NCBI RefSeq assembly: GCF_025950235.1
Contig: NZ_JAPDDT010000024.1
Location: 1-64,000, forward strand
DNA: 64,000 nt
Direction of reading: 5' to 3'
Source: Luteolibacter arcticus
Lineage (GTDB): Bacteria; Verrucomicrobiota; Verrucomicrobiia; Verrucomicrobiales; Akkermansiaceae
The stretch's first letter is position 1. Each line of letters starts with the position of its first letter. The position numbers and the translations under genes were made by a program. Positions 17,355 through 27,452 of this stretch are shown here, one piece after another. The notes beneath the pieces were generated by a model. The model ran no database searches and was not told the origin of the DNA. It saw nothing but the letters and a program-made list of their open reading frames with translations.

Positions 17355-18457
17355 CAGGTCCAGATCGATTTGGGTTTCTTCGCGTCGGCAGGATCAGGCG
17401 GCGGTGTCTCGAAGGTCCGCTTCTCACGGCAGTGGAAGAGCGCCTCCTCGCGAGTGATGTAGCCGCTGTCGAGCAGGCCACCGATCGATTGGTCGATGGT
17501 GCGGTTGCCGTCCTTGAAGCCGATTTCCATGAGGCCGACGAGCTGCTCGAGCTTCCGTTCCCGGATGCAGGCGCGGATGCCGTGGTTGGCGCGCAGCACC
17601 TCCGAGGCGAGCACGCGGCCTTGGCCATCGGCGCGCTGGATGAGGCGCTGGGACACGATGGCCTCCAGCGTTCCGGCGAGCTGGGTCACGACCTGCGCTT
17701 GCTGGTCCGGCGGGAAGACATCGACGAGGCGGTCCACCGACTGCGGGGCATCGACGGTGTGCAAGGTGGCCAGCACGAGGTGGCCGGTTTCCGCTGCGGT
17801 CAGGGCGATGCGGATGGTTTCCAAATCCCGCAACTCCGACACCACGATCACGTCCGGGTCCTGGCGGAGTGCCTGGCGGAGCGCGATCGGAAAACCGCGC
17901 GTGTCGCTGCCGACCTCGCGTTGCTTAATGAGGCAGCTCGCGTGGGTGAAGATGAATTCGATGGGATCCTCGATCGTCACGATCACGCCGGAGCGGTTTT
18001 CGGAAATCCGGCGGACCATCGAGGCGAGAGTGGTGGACTTGCCCGAGCCGGTGATGCCGGTGATGAGCACCAATCCGCGGCGCAGCGTGCAGACGTCATG
18101 GACCACCGCGTGGTGGCCGAGTTCGCCGAGCTCCGGGATGTGCTGCGGGATGTGGCGGAAGGCCGCCTCATGCGAGCCGCGGGCGAGGTGGACATTGCCA
18201 CGAAAGCGGCCGACGCCTTCGAGGTGCAGTGCATAGTCGAGCTCCAGATTGGCCTCGAGCGACGAGCGCTGGGCCTCGGTCAGGGTGTCGAGGATCAGCC
18301 GGCGGGTGGTGTCGGGATCGAGCAGGAATTCCTCCAGCGGCACGAGGTTGCCTCCTACCCGCGCGGCGGGAGGTGCCCAAGCCGAGAGATGGAGGTCGGA
18401 ACCGCCGAGTTCGACGGTTTGGCGGAGGTAATCTGTGATTTCGCGGACCTGGCTCAC
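17354..18457 (-). CDS. pilT: PilT-family twitching motility / secretion ATPase
   Basis: 367 residues, the normal PilT length. An N-terminal PAS-like domain (GSDLHLSAWAPP) precedes the RecA-like core: Walker A ITGITGSGKSTT, the Asp box IVTIEDPIEF, Walker B DVIVVSELRDLET, the His box LATLHTVDAPQSVDRLVDVF and a C-terminal GIRACIRERKLEQL close to the retraction-associated AIRNLIRE motif. It powers type IV pilus retraction in known members. No pilin or PilB is nearby, so the partner machinery is elsewhere. Confidence 0.88.
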   Translation of the reverse strand: MSQVREITDYLRQTVELGGSDLHLSAWAPPAARVGGNLVPLEEFLLDPDTTRRLILDTLTEAQRSSLEANLELDYALHLEGVGRFRGNVHLARGSHEAAFRHIPQHIPELGELGHHAVVHDVCTLRRGLVLITGITGSGKSTTLASMVRRISENRSGVIVTIEDPIEFIFTHASCLIKQREVGSDTRGFPIALRQALRQDPDVIVVSELRDLETIRIALTAAETGHLVLATLHTVDAPQSVDRLVDVFPPDQQAQVVTQLAGTLEAIVSQRLIQRADGQGRVLASEVLRANHGIRACIRERKLEQLVGLMEIGFKDGNRTIDQSIGGLLDSGYITREEALFHCREKRTFETPPPDPADAKKPKSIWT

Positions 18458-18474
18458 GGGAATGTTCGGTGAAA

Positions 18475-19536
18475 TTAGGAGATCCCGCGCATGGCGCGAT
18501 CAAAATCCTGCGGGCGGTCGGTGGCCGAGCGCGCCACCGCGGGATCGATGATGCCCTGCTGGGTGGCCGCGATCAGGTAGCGCAGGAAGGAGCAGCCTTG
18601 CGTCTCGTCGCACTTGTTGAGGTGATCCTTGAGCTCGTCGTAATTGGCTTCGCCCAGGAACTTGCGGGTGATCGCCTCGTTCTGGAAATACTCCAGCACC
18701 GCGACCACGCCGCCGTCGAGGCGAGGCAGCAACTGCTGGGCGATCGCGCCGATGAGCTGGTGCGAGAGCAGGCTGGCGGCGCCCGTGTAAACCGAGTCGC
18801 TCATGATGCGGTTCAGCCGCTCCATCGCGACCGGCACGCCGGCGACGCCGGAGCCGTGGAGGGTGGAGATCACCAGGTGGCCGGTTTCGGCGGCACGCAG
18901 GGCGGCGAAGGCGGACTCGGCATCGCGGATCTCGCCGAAGAGGATGATGTCGGGGTTCTGCCGCAGCGCCGCCCGCAGCGCGATGTGAAAGCTTTCCGTA
19001 TCCCGCTTCACCTCGCGCTGGGAAAACCATGCGCGGTCGTTCTCGAAGAGATACTCGATGGGATCCTCGATCGTGACGACGTGGCGCTGCTGGTGGCGGT
19101 TCACCCATTCCAGGCAGGCGGCGATGGTGGTGGACTTGCCCGAGCCGGTCGGCCCGCTGACGATGATGAGGCCGGAGCGCCGCTCCATCCACGAGGCGAG
19201 CAGGTGGCCGGGCAGGCCGAGTTCCTCGAAGGAAGGGATCTTTTTCTTGATGGGCCGCATCACCACGCCCAGCCGGCCGAGCGTGCGGTAGCCATTCACC
19301 CGCAGGCGGCCGACATCTTCCACCTCGAAGCTGGAGTCGCCGTCGCTGTCGGTTTCGGGATTGAGCCCGCAGGATTTCCAGATCTCCGCCACATCCTGAA
19401 AGGTGATCGGGCCGCCGTGGGCGATGATGATCTCGCCGTCACCGCGGACCCGGGGCCGCTCGCCCTCGATCATGAACACGTCGCTGGCTCCGCCGGTGAA
19501 GGCATTGTGGATCAAGGCGCGGATCTCGGGGCTCAT
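18475..19536 (-). CDS. Second, divergent PilT/PilU-like ATPase
   Basis: 353 residues. Walker A SGPTGSGKSTT, Asp box VTIEDPIEYLF and Walker B DIILFGEIRDAES are intact. The His box is altered (STLHGSGVAGVPVAMERLN instead of the usual HTNSA-type segment) and the AIRNLIRE-like motif is not recognisable (ITRKFLGEANYDEL in that area). Together these suggest a PilU-like or specialised role. It is 17 bases upstream of the first PilT gene and is the first of a three-gene operon. A CTAACA word lies just upstream of the start (19546). Confidence 0.82.
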   Translation of the reverse strand: MSPEIRALIHNAFTGGASDVFMIEGERPRVRGDGEIIIAHGGPITFQDVAEIWKSCGLNPETDSDGDSSFEVEDVGRLRVNGYRTLGRLGVVMRPIKKKIPSFEELGLPGHLLASWMERRSGLIIVSGPTGSGKSTTIAACLEWVNRHQQRHVVTIEDPIEYLFENDRAWFSQREVKRDTESFHIALRAALRQNPDIILFGEIRDAESAFAALRAAETGHLVISTLHGSGVAGVPVAMERLNRIMSDSVYTGAASLLSHQLIGAIAQQLLPRLDGGVVAVLEYFQNEAITRKFLGEANYDELKDHLNKCDETQGCSFLRYLIAATQQGIIDPAVARSATDRPQDFDRAMRGIS

Positions 19537-19638
19537 GGGATGAAACTAACAGGGCGCTGGCGGGGGAGGGGAAGATGGAAATCGCGGTATTCCGTCAAAC
19601 CCCTCTGGCGGGCAATGTGGCCGCTGCCCCCGGTCACC

Positions 19639-20268
19639 TCACTTCATGAGATAACCGGCGGTATCCGGCGTGAAGATCGCGGGATCCACCTTGGCATTGA
19701 TCTTGGTGTCGGAGAAGACCGTACGGATGCGCGACTTGTCGTCCATCTCCAGATCCAGCGCGCGCAGCTCGTGGTTGCGGGTGTCGATGTCGAGGAACAT
19801 CCAGGTGACGTGCTTACGCATCGACTTGTCCTTCGGGCGCACGGTGAGCTGATAGATCGAGCCGCTCATGCGGGACTCGACCAGCTCGAAGGTATTCTGG
19901 AAGCCGGCGAGGTCGCGGAACGCCTCGTCGGAGAGCAGCGTGAATTGGCGGGCTTCCGGTGAGCTGGTGTCAATCTTCTTGCCGCGCTTCTTGGACACAT
20001 CGAGCAGCGTCATCGTGGTGCCGTCGGAAACGGCGAGGGTCTTGACGGGATTGCCGAGTTCCCAGCAGAGCTTGCCGGGTCGTACCATGCGCATGCGGCC
20101 GGGAGTGGTGACGGGTTTCTTCAGCGAGGGTAGCTTGCGCTCCTGCACGAACTCCGCATCGAGGCTCTGGAGAGTCTTCTGCTTGCCGAGCCAGATTTCG
20201 AGCGGCTTGAGATCGAGTTCCGCCCGGGCGAGCGAGATGAGGGACAGCAGGATGAGGAGCGGGCGCAT
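19639..20268 (-). CDS. LolA-like outer-membrane lipoprotein carrier
   Basis: About 209 residues from the Met of MRPLLILLSL, which gives a good signal peptide; an upstream Met would add 12 residues. The fold signatures of LolA-type periplasmic carriers are visible: the N-terminal QSLDAEFVQER, GRMRMVRPGKLCWEL, and late beta strands ending in DPAIFTPDTAGY. These proteins chaperone lipoproteins or lipids across the periplasm. LolB and LolCDE are not nearby. Paralogues with other lipid cargo exist, so the symbol is withheld. Confidence 0.78.
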   Translation of the reverse strand: MRPLLILLSLISLARAELDLKPLEIWLGKQKTLQSLDAEFVQERKLPSLKKPVTTPGRMRMVRPGKLCWELGNPVKTLAVSDGTTMTLLDVSKKRGKKIDTSSPEARQFTLLSDEAFRDLAGFQNTFELVESRMSGSIYQLTVRPKDKSMRKHVTWMFLDIDTRNHELRALDLEMDDKSRIRTVFSDTKINAKVDPAIFTPDTAGYLMK

Positions 20269-20322
20269 CGGGTGAAGTTCCAAGTGAGAAGTTCCAAGTG
20301 CCAACCAGGAGCCGGAAGGCGG

Positions 20323-20694
20323 TCAGTCCTTCTTTGCGGTGTAGTCGAAGACGAAGGCCTTTTCGAGGAGAGGCTTGAGCTTGGCGCCGAACTCCTTGTG
20401 GGCGGGATGGGGCAGGTAGGCTTCCAGCGCGGCCTTGTCCTTGAAGGTGACGAAGAAGCAGTGGGTGAAGCCGTCGTTGAGTTTCTCCACGCTCTCGCTG
20501 GTGCCCCATTCGTAGCCCTTGATGGAGTCGATCTTCTTCGGCAGTTCGGCGAAGGCTTTCTCGATCTCCTTCACTTGCTCCGGCGTGGCCTCGGCCTTGA
20601 ACTTGAAGAAGACGACGTGGCGGAATTCGTTTTCCGCGATAGTGGCGGTGGCAAGGGCGGCAGACATGACGGCGGTGAGCAGGGCTTTGGTCAT
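20323..20694 (-). CDS. Exported Dabb-type (stress-responsive A/B barrel) protein
   Basis: 123 residues. Signal peptide (LTAVMSAALATATIA), then a small ferredoxin-like barrel with the family's opening strand HVVFFKFKAEAT and the closing FKDKAALEAYLPHPAHKEF. Dabb proteins are dimeric alpha/beta barrels, sometimes with enzymatic activity on polyketide-like substrates. The exported form is common in this phylum and its role is unknown. It is divergent from the pilin-like gene at 20741. Confidence 0.8.
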   Translation of the reverse strand: MTKALLTAVMSAALATATIAENEFRHVVFFKFKAEATPEQVKEIEKAFAELPKKIDSIKGYEWGTSESVEKLNDGFTHCFFVTFKDKAALEAYLPHPAHKEFGAKLKPLLEKAFVFDYTAKKD

Positions 20695-20740
20695 GGGCGA
20701 TGCTCCGGTGGCGGAGGGGAGCTGTCAAACTCCGGGTCCG

Positions 20741-21307
20741 ATGGTGCCAAACTTGCGCTTTACTACTTTCTTGGTCACCGTGGGAGTCGTGGTCGTGGGA
20801 AATAACAGGCGCCAAGAGAGCTATGCTTGGTGGATCGCAGGGCTGGCGATCACCAGTTTCGTGGCGATGTTGCTGCTGGCGACCTTGCAGCAGAGAAAAA
20901 AAGAATCCTATCGAACGGAAGTGATCACCCATGCGAAGCAACTCAATCTCGCGCTGATCCACTTCGACAACGACTATGGGTCGTTTCCTTCTAACGAGCT
21001 GGCCAAAGAGGTGCCTGCCTTCTCCGGGCTTACCGGTCCCAGGGTTTTGGAGCAGTTGGAAGCCGCGGGTTGCGTGGATGACTTGGACCGCTTGCTTGGA
21101 GTGAGCGACGATCCCGGGGCGAAGTGGTATTACTTTCCGGGCAACGCGGTTCCGGTAGGTGATCCGGGACGCCCGGTGCTTATTTTTCCGCCGGTAGATG
21201 ACAAGGTGATGATTGTCGGCGTCGACGGGTCGGCAAAGGCCACCTCTTTGTCGCAGATGGATCTCTCAGGTGCCGTGGAAATCCCGGCAACAAAGAAAAA
21301 GCGCTGA
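20741..21307 (+). CDS. Membrane-anchored pseudopilin-like protein
   Basis: About 188 residues from ATG 20741. A hydrophobic helix (WWIAGLAITSFVAMLLLATL) is followed by the helical motif HAKQLNLALIHFDNDYGSFPS, resembling the region just after the N-terminal helix of type II secretion pseudopilins common in Verrucomicrobia and Planctomycetes. There is no typical prepilin peptidase site, and the N-terminus is longer than in a pilin, so assembly into a pilus is doubtful. Upstream in-frame extension to 20519 overlaps the Dabb gene and is unlikely. Confidence 0.68.
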   Translation: MVPNLRFTTFLVTVGVVVVGNNRRQESYAWWIAGLAITSFVAMLLLATLQQRKKESYRTEVITHAKQLNLALIHFDNDYGSFPSNELAKEVPAFSGLTGPRVLEQLEAAGCVDDLDRLLGVSDDPGAKWYYFPGNAVPVGDPGRPVLIFPPVDDKVMIVGVDGSAKATSLSQMDLSGAVEIPATKKKR

Positions 21308-21375
21308 CCTGAGACTCCAAACCCGTCCCGCAATTCCCATCGCGCGTTGGCGTAATCCGGCGATGATGCTTGGCC

Positions 21376-21771
21376 ATGGAACGTCCGCAAACGCACAGCA
21401 AGGTCATCGGTTACCTGCTTTGGATTTTCGGTTTTACCGGTGCTCACCGCTTCTACTTCGGCCAGCCGATTTCCGGCGCGATCTGGTTTTTCACGCTCGG
21501 CCTGCTGGGGATCGGGTGGTTGATCGACTTGTTTCTGATCCCAAGCATGGAGCGGGACGCGGCGCGGAAGTTTGCGACCGGCCGCATCGATTACTCGGTG
21601 GCGTGGTTGCTGCAGACCTTCCTGGGGATGTTCGGCATCCATCGCTTTTATATGGGGAAGATCTGGACGGGGCTGTTGTGGATGGTGACGGGCGGGTTGT
21701 TCTTGATCGGCTACCTTTACGACTACTGCACGTTGAACGGGCAGATCGATGAGGAGAACTCGCGGGGGTGA
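21376..21771 (+). CDS. TM2-domain membrane protein
   Basis: About 131 residues from ATG 21376 (MERPQTHSK); a TTG six bases earlier is possible. It carries two TM2 units, each with paired helices and the marker GxHRFYxG: FGFTGAHRFYFGQ and FGIHRFYMGK. These are small inner-membrane proteins of unknown biochemical role, often linked to stress or cell-surface functions. The gene stands alone, followed by a palindromic repeat. Confidence 0.85.
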   Translation: MERPQTHSKVIGYLLWIFGFTGAHRFYFGQPISGAIWFFTLGLLGIGWLIDLFLIPSMERDAARKFATGRIDYSVAWLLQTFLGMFGIHRFYMGKIWTGLLWMVTGGLFLIGYLYDYCTLNGQIDEENSRG

Positions 21772-21780
21772 GGACGGCTT

Positions 21781-21858
21781 ACTGGGAACGCGGGGGATTT
21801 ATCCCGCCTGTAGGGTGGGGACCTGCGATTCGGGCGGAATGAATTCCGCGTTCCCAGT
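21781..21858. repeat. Intergenic three-way-junction repeat, full copy 1
   Basis: Outer arms ACTGGGAACGCGG (21781-21793) and its exact complement at 21846-21858 enclose two smaller hairpins, GCGGG...CCCGC and CGGAAT-GA-ATTCCG, giving a cloverleaf-like structure. A second copy is at 55187-55277 and a half copy at 140-162. It lies between two convergent genes (TM2 protein and methyltransferase-like protein). Confidence 0.8.
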
Positions 21859-21911
21859 GGGGAGCATGCACCACGTTCCGCCGACGGAGTCGTGGGCTAC
21901 CCGGATGCCTG

Positions 21912-22571
21912 TTAGGGGCGGATTAGGATGGCGTCGTTTTCGACGGTGATGGCGGCGGACCAGCCGTTCTTTGCGAGGAAGTCCTCGATCGCCTTGATGG
22001 ATGGGTAGGCCGGGTTGGTACCGAACAGGCGGGCGTCGTCGATGACGATGCGGAAGGGGTGGCGCAGCGTTTCGAAGATATTCCGGAGCTCGCTGATGGC
22101 GGGGCACTCATCCTCGCCCATGCCGGTGATGCCGTGCGAGTAGTGCCCGTCGAGGTAGATGACGCAGGGCTTCTCGATGCCTTGGCAGACCTCCGCGAGC
22201 AGGGATGCCGAGTCGCCCTCCCAGACCCGGATGTGCGGCTGCTTGTGGAAGCGCTCGCGGGCGAGCTGCGCGAGATTCGGCTCCACCTCGATGGTGTGGA
22301 TGTTCTGGAAGGTGTGGCGGAAGTGCCAGGGGGTGTCCCCATACAAGGTGCCGGTTTCGACAAACACCTGCGCATTAATCGCGCGGGCTTCCGCGAGGAT
22401 CATCGCACGGCGGACGAAGAACGGGGCGGGCTCGGATTGCCATCCCTGCTTCCGCCAGATGTCCGCGTATTTAAGGATCCAGCGCCGCTCATTGAGCTTC
22501 GCCAAAAAGGGAAAGACACCGATGAGCCGGTTCCTCCAGCGGATTCCCTTCAGCGAAGTCGGCAAGGACAT
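21912..22571 (-). CDS. SAM-dependent methyltransferase-like protein
   Basis: 219 residues from ATG 22571. The central segment has the class I Rossmann-type order: motif I-like AQVFVETGTLYGDTPWHF, an acidic strand end (IHTIEVEPNLAQLARERF), IRVWEGDSASLL, and VIYLDGHYSHG. This resembles FkbM/TylF-like methyltransferases, but motif I lacks the classical glycine-rich loop, so activity is uncertain. No signal peptide. The stop TAA is inside a CTAACA word. It lies 50 bases downstream of the large TPR gene on the same strand. Confidence 0.7.
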   Translation of the reverse strand: MSLPTSLKGIRWRNRLIGVFPFLAKLNERRWILKYADIWRKQGWQSEPAPFFVRRAMILAEARAINAQVFVETGTLYGDTPWHFRHTFQNIHTIEVEPNLAQLARERFHKQPHIRVWEGDSASLLAEVCQGIEKPCVIYLDGHYSHGITGMGEDECPAISELRNIFETLRHPFRIVIDDARLFGTNPAYPSIKAIEDFLAKNGWSAAITVENDAILIRP

Positions 22572-22621
22572 TGCCGGGATGGTGGAGCATTGAAGGGATC
22601 GGTCAATCCCGTCGCCGCCGG

Positions 22622-25189
22622 TCACTCCTCGTCCCAGACGAAGTGCTCCAGCTTGAGGGCCTTGGCTCGTTCGGCGGCCCCCGGGGCGCCCGGGCTGGCG
22701 AGTTTCGCGTGCATCTCCGCGACGCCAATCGCGGCCTCCCAGCGTTGGGCGGTCTCCAACAATTTCAGCGCGCGCACGCCGCAGCGGTCCACCCAGCGCC
22801 AGTCGGCCGGGGCCTGGCGGGTGGCGGCTTCCAGCACGGAGAAATAGACATCGAGCGCTTCGGCCTCGCGCTTCTTGGTCGGCAGCTTCGCATCCGGCAA
22901 TAGCTCCAGCACGCGGCCGCGCTGGTACTCGATCTCCGGGCGGTCGCGGGAATCTGCCGGCAGCTCGGCGAGCAGGGTCTCGTAGATCTTCAGCGCCTGT
23001 GCCAGTGGCGCGGGGTCGGCGACGGCACTGTTGTAGAGTGCGTCGCCCAGTTCCAAGCCGACCCGCAGGCGCAACGGGTGGTCCTTTTTCATTTGCTCGA
23101 ACCACGGGAGCAGTTCTTTGGCGGCATCGGCTGGACCGAGCGCGCGGGCTTTCATCAGCCGCGCCGCATCGGCAAGGTCGCCCTTGCGGGCAATCACCTT
23201 GTCGAAGAGGACGAGGCTTTCCTGCTTCGCTTCCGGTGTGGTGACCAGTGCCGAGGAGCGTGCCGCGAGCAGCAGCGCGGCCTCTGCCTGGGGCGCGTCC
23301 GGAGCTTCGGCGGCCAGCTTGGCGAGCGCGAGACGTGCGTCGTTGTAATCGCCGTTTTCGTAGTGCGCGTTGCCGAGTTCGAAGCGGAACTCATTGCGCC
23401 GCGGATCGTTGGGAAAGCTGGTGAGGAACTCCTGCGCCAGCGCGACGGCATCGGCCCAGCGTTGCTCCCGGTCGGCGATCTTAATGCGGGCCAGCGCCAG
23501 TGCGGCGGGTGGCAATTCACCGGCTTGCTCGGGCGAAAGGCTGTCGAGCTGGGCGGTGGCGAAGACCGGATCCGGCGGTGTGCTTTCCAATGCTGCCAAG
23601 CCGGCCGCCAGTCGCGCCTCGGGCAGGCGGGGATGATCCGGGTGGTCGAGAATGAAGCGGTCGAGCGTCGCCAAGGCGGAGGAATCCCGCCTGGCTACCA
23701 GGAACAGCGCACGCTCCAGCTCCAGCTCGGTCTTCACCGCGCCCTGCGCCGAGGGATCGGCCATGAGCTTCTGAAAGGCGGGCAAGTCGCCGGCGGCCAG
23801 CCGTGCAATCGCTTCATTCAGCGTGGCACCGCGGCGGGCGTCGCCATCGAGCAAGCTCGCAGCCTTCGCCGACTCGCCGGAAGCTAGCGCGTAGTCGCCC
23901 GCGGCGAAGGCACTGGCGGCGGCGGAAATCGAGGCCTCCGCGCGCAAGGCGGGTGCGCTGCTGCTGCCATCGAGCGCGGCCAGTGCTGCGGCGGCCTGAT
24001 CGTTCCGGCCATCGGCCAGGTCCCAGCGGGCGTTCTCTAACAATGCCCGCTCCGCCAGCGGATGCTTCGGGTAATCGAGCCGCAGCCGGGTCAGCAGCCG
24101 CCGCGCCTGTTCCTTCGAGGGGGGGGATCCTTCACGCCGCAGGCCGAGCGCGAGATGATAGAGCGCCTGGGTGGCCAGCTCATCGTCGTCCATGGGACTC
24201 GCCGGCCAGACGCCCGCGCCGCCATTTCCAGCGGACATCATGGCAGGGACCTTGATGACGGGTGGCGGGCACCATTCGCGCAGGCGCGTCAGGATCACAT
24301 CGTCCGCGGCGAGAGTTGCCGGAAAGCAATCGAGCAGGGCGGGGAAGGCCAGGCCGATCTTCGGCGACTCGCGCTCTTCCTCGATGAAGGCGATCAAGCC
24401 GTCGGTGGCCGCTTCGCGATTGCCGGCGGCGAGTTGGGCGCGAGCCAGACCCACGGCGGCCTCGTGACGGTAAGCCTTGGCGGCCGGGTCGTCCTTCGCC
24501 TTGGCCAGGAGGGCGGAGAAGATGCCGTGCGCGGCCTTGTACTCGCCCTTTTCCAATTGCGCCTGGGCGCGCAGGAGTTCGGCACGGGCACTCTGCCGCG
24601 GCGTCATCCGTGCGTTCACCGGTGGGATCGCCAGGAGGGCGTCCTCGGCGCGGCCTTGCGAAAGCAGGATATCGGCGCTTTCCAAGCGAGCGCGCAGGAA
24701 CGTGGCCGCGTCGCGGTCCTTGGTCAGCACGGCGAGGGCTTCCAAGGCACCATTTGGATTGCCCAGCGCCTGTAGCAGCGCGGCGCGGGTGAAGAGGGCC
24801 TCACGGCAATGCGGGGCGGCGGGCAGGATCGCGGGGCCATCGAGCTCGGCCAATGCCTCCTGAAGTCGCCCGGCCGCGGCCAGCGCCTGGCCTTTCCAGA
24901 AGGCGAGCTCGGCATGGCCGGTCAGCGCCGGGTCTTCCAGGGTCTTGAGCGCTGCCGCGGACTCACCGGCCCGGATGCGGGTCTCGGCGAGGCGCAGCAG
25001 GATGGTCTGGCGGCCGGCGGCATCGAGGTCGGGCGTGGCCAGTGCCGTCTCGAATCGGGCGGTGGCGACTTCCCAGAGCCGGGCCGACAGAGCGTCGAGG
25101 CCTTCCTTGAAAGCCGGGATGGCCGCGGGTTTCGGGGCCGCGGACAGCATCGTCGCCAAAGGCAGGACGAGCAGGGTGCGGCGAAACAT
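22622..25189 (-). CDS. Large exported TPR-repeat protein
   Basis: 855 residues with an N-terminal signal peptide (LLVLPLATMLSAA). Almost the whole protein is Ala/Leu-rich helical repeats of TPR type (e.g. GRLQEALAELDGPAILPAA, KDDPAAKAYRHEAAVGLA, NAHYENGDYNDARLALAKL). It is probably a periplasmic scaffold that mediates protein-protein contacts, for example in outer-membrane or exopolysaccharide assembly; no enzyme motif was seen. It is downstream of the sigma-54 response regulator gene by about 57 bases and may share its transcript. Confidence 0.8.
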   Translation of the reverse strand: MFRRTLLVLPLATMLSAAPKPAAIPAFKEGLDALSARLWEVATARFETALATPDLDAAGRQTILLRLAETRIRAGESAAALKTLEDPALTGHAELAFWKGQALAAAGRLQEALAELDGPAILPAAPHCREALFTRAALLQALGNPNGALEALAVLTKDRDAATFLRARLESADILLSQGRAEDALLAIPPVNARMTPRQSARAELLRAQAQLEKGEYKAAHGIFSALLAKAKDDPAAKAYRHEAAVGLARAQLAAGNREAATDGLIAFIEEERESPKIGLAFPALLDCFPATLAADDVILTRLREWCPPPVIKVPAMMSAGNGGAGVWPASPMDDDELATQALYHLALGLRREGSPPSKEQARRLLTRLRLDYPKHPLAERALLENARWDLADGRNDQAAAALAALDGSSSAPALRAEASISAAASAFAAGDYALASGESAKAASLLDGDARRGATLNEAIARLAAGDLPAFQKLMADPSAQGAVKTELELERALFLVARRDSSALATLDRFILDHPDHPRLPEARLAAGLAALESTPPDPVFATAQLDSLSPEQAGELPPAALALARIKIADREQRWADAVALAQEFLTSFPNDPRRNEFRFELGNAHYENGDYNDARLALAKLAAEAPDAPQAEAALLLAARSSALVTTPEAKQESLVLFDKVIARKGDLADAARLMKARALGPADAAKELLPWFEQMKKDHPLRLRVGLELGDALYNSAVADPAPLAQALKIYETLLAELPADSRDRPEIEYQRGRVLELLPDAKLPTKKREAEALDVYFSVLEAATRQAPADWRWVDRCGVRALKLLETAQRWEAAIGVAEMHAKLASPGAPGAAERAKALKLEHFVWDEE

Positions 25190-25246
25190 GGGCGGACCGT
25201 AGCGTGCGGCGAAAGGGATGGCCAGCGGTGAGTCGGACGAGTCGGC

Positions 25247-26662
<1,416 letters not shown>

Positions 26663-26814
26663 GCGCTGCTCGGCAGAGTGTGGGCGGATTGCCGGTAGCG
26701 CAAGCAGCGGGTGCGTCACGGGGCCGGAGGAACGATAAAAGGTGTCAATGCAGGCGGGTCGGGTGGATTGTTTTTCTAAAATGGGACAATGGATTGGGAT
26801 TGTTAGGTCTCGGG

Positions 26815-26836
26815 AATATAAAATTTACTTTATATT
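26815..26836. promoter_or_regulatory. A/T-rich inverted repeat upstream of the CAP lipoprotein gene
   Basis: AATATAAA (26815-26822) and TTTATATT (26829-26836) form a perfect 8-base inverted repeat with a 6-base spacer, flanked on both sides by CGG. It is the most A/T-rich patch in its neighbourhood and lies about 40 bases before the 26876 start. A regulator site or promoter core is likely; the protein that reads it is unknown. Confidence 0.4.
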
Positions 26837-26875
26837 TCGGGCCTCTTTTGCGATACGGCGTGTGCTGTCCCACAC

Positions 26876-27448
26876 ATGAAAACGATTCCTTGCCACCTTT
26901 TTGTGGCTGCGGCGGGTGCGATGCTCTTGGCGTCGTGCGGGCCGAAGCTCGATTCCACTACCGTCCTGATGTCCTCGGGGCCGGTGTCCAAGTCCGACGG
27001 AAGCATCGCCGGAAACATCCACGCGCAGGTCAATTCCTACCGCGCCACCAAGGGCAAGTCCGCCCTCTCCCGCCATGACGGTCTCGACCGGATGGCGCAG
27101 CAGCATTCCGAATTCATGCGCCGCAATCGCGGGAAATTCAGCGGTTCCTCGGGCAATCTCACCCACTACGGCTTCGAAGAGCGGGCGCTGAATGCCCAGC
27201 GCACGATGAGCATGAGCGGCGTGGCCGAGAACATCGCCACGTGCAGCGGCAACTTCGGCAGCGCGGCCAACACGCTCTTCGGCGCGTGGAAGGGCTCCTC
27301 CGGCCACGACAAGAACATGAAGGGCGAGTGGAATGCCACCGGCATCGGCGTGGTCGTCGATAGCGACGGCACGGTCTTCGCGACCCAGATTTTTGCCACC
27401 CAGAACCATTCTCATATGGCCATGGTGGACCGGATGCGGCAGTTCTAG
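26876..27448 (+). CDS. CAP-domain (SCP/PR-1-like) lipoprotein
   Basis: 190 residues. Lipoprotein signal with lipobox LLASC, so it is probably anchored in the outer membrane. The CAP domain follows: HAQVNSYRATKGKSALSRHD, then MAQQHSEFMRRN, GVAENIATCSG (the family's ENI box), FGAWKGSSGHDKNMKGEW and GIGVVVDSDGTVFATQIFA. Bacterial CAP proteins are extracellular and poorly understood; peptidase-like or lipid-binding roles are proposed. It is followed after four bases by rnhB, possibly a read-through unit. Confidence 0.88.
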   Translation: MKTIPCHLFVAAAGAMLLASCGPKLDSTTVLMSSGPVSKSDGSIAGNIHAQVNSYRATKGKSALSRHDGLDRMAQQHSEFMRRNRGKFSGSSGNLTHYGFEERALNAQRTMSMSGVAENIATCSGNFGSAANTLFGAWKGSSGHDKNMKGEWNATGIGVVVDSDGTVFATQIFATQNHSHMAMVDRMRQF

Positions 27449-27452
27449 TCGC

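Noticed and set aside
18469-19962. A 497-residue plus-strand frame opposite the PilT-like genes
   Set aside because: The minus strand has unmistakable Walker motifs, and the plus frame runs past gene boundaries, as mirror frames in GC-rich DNA do.
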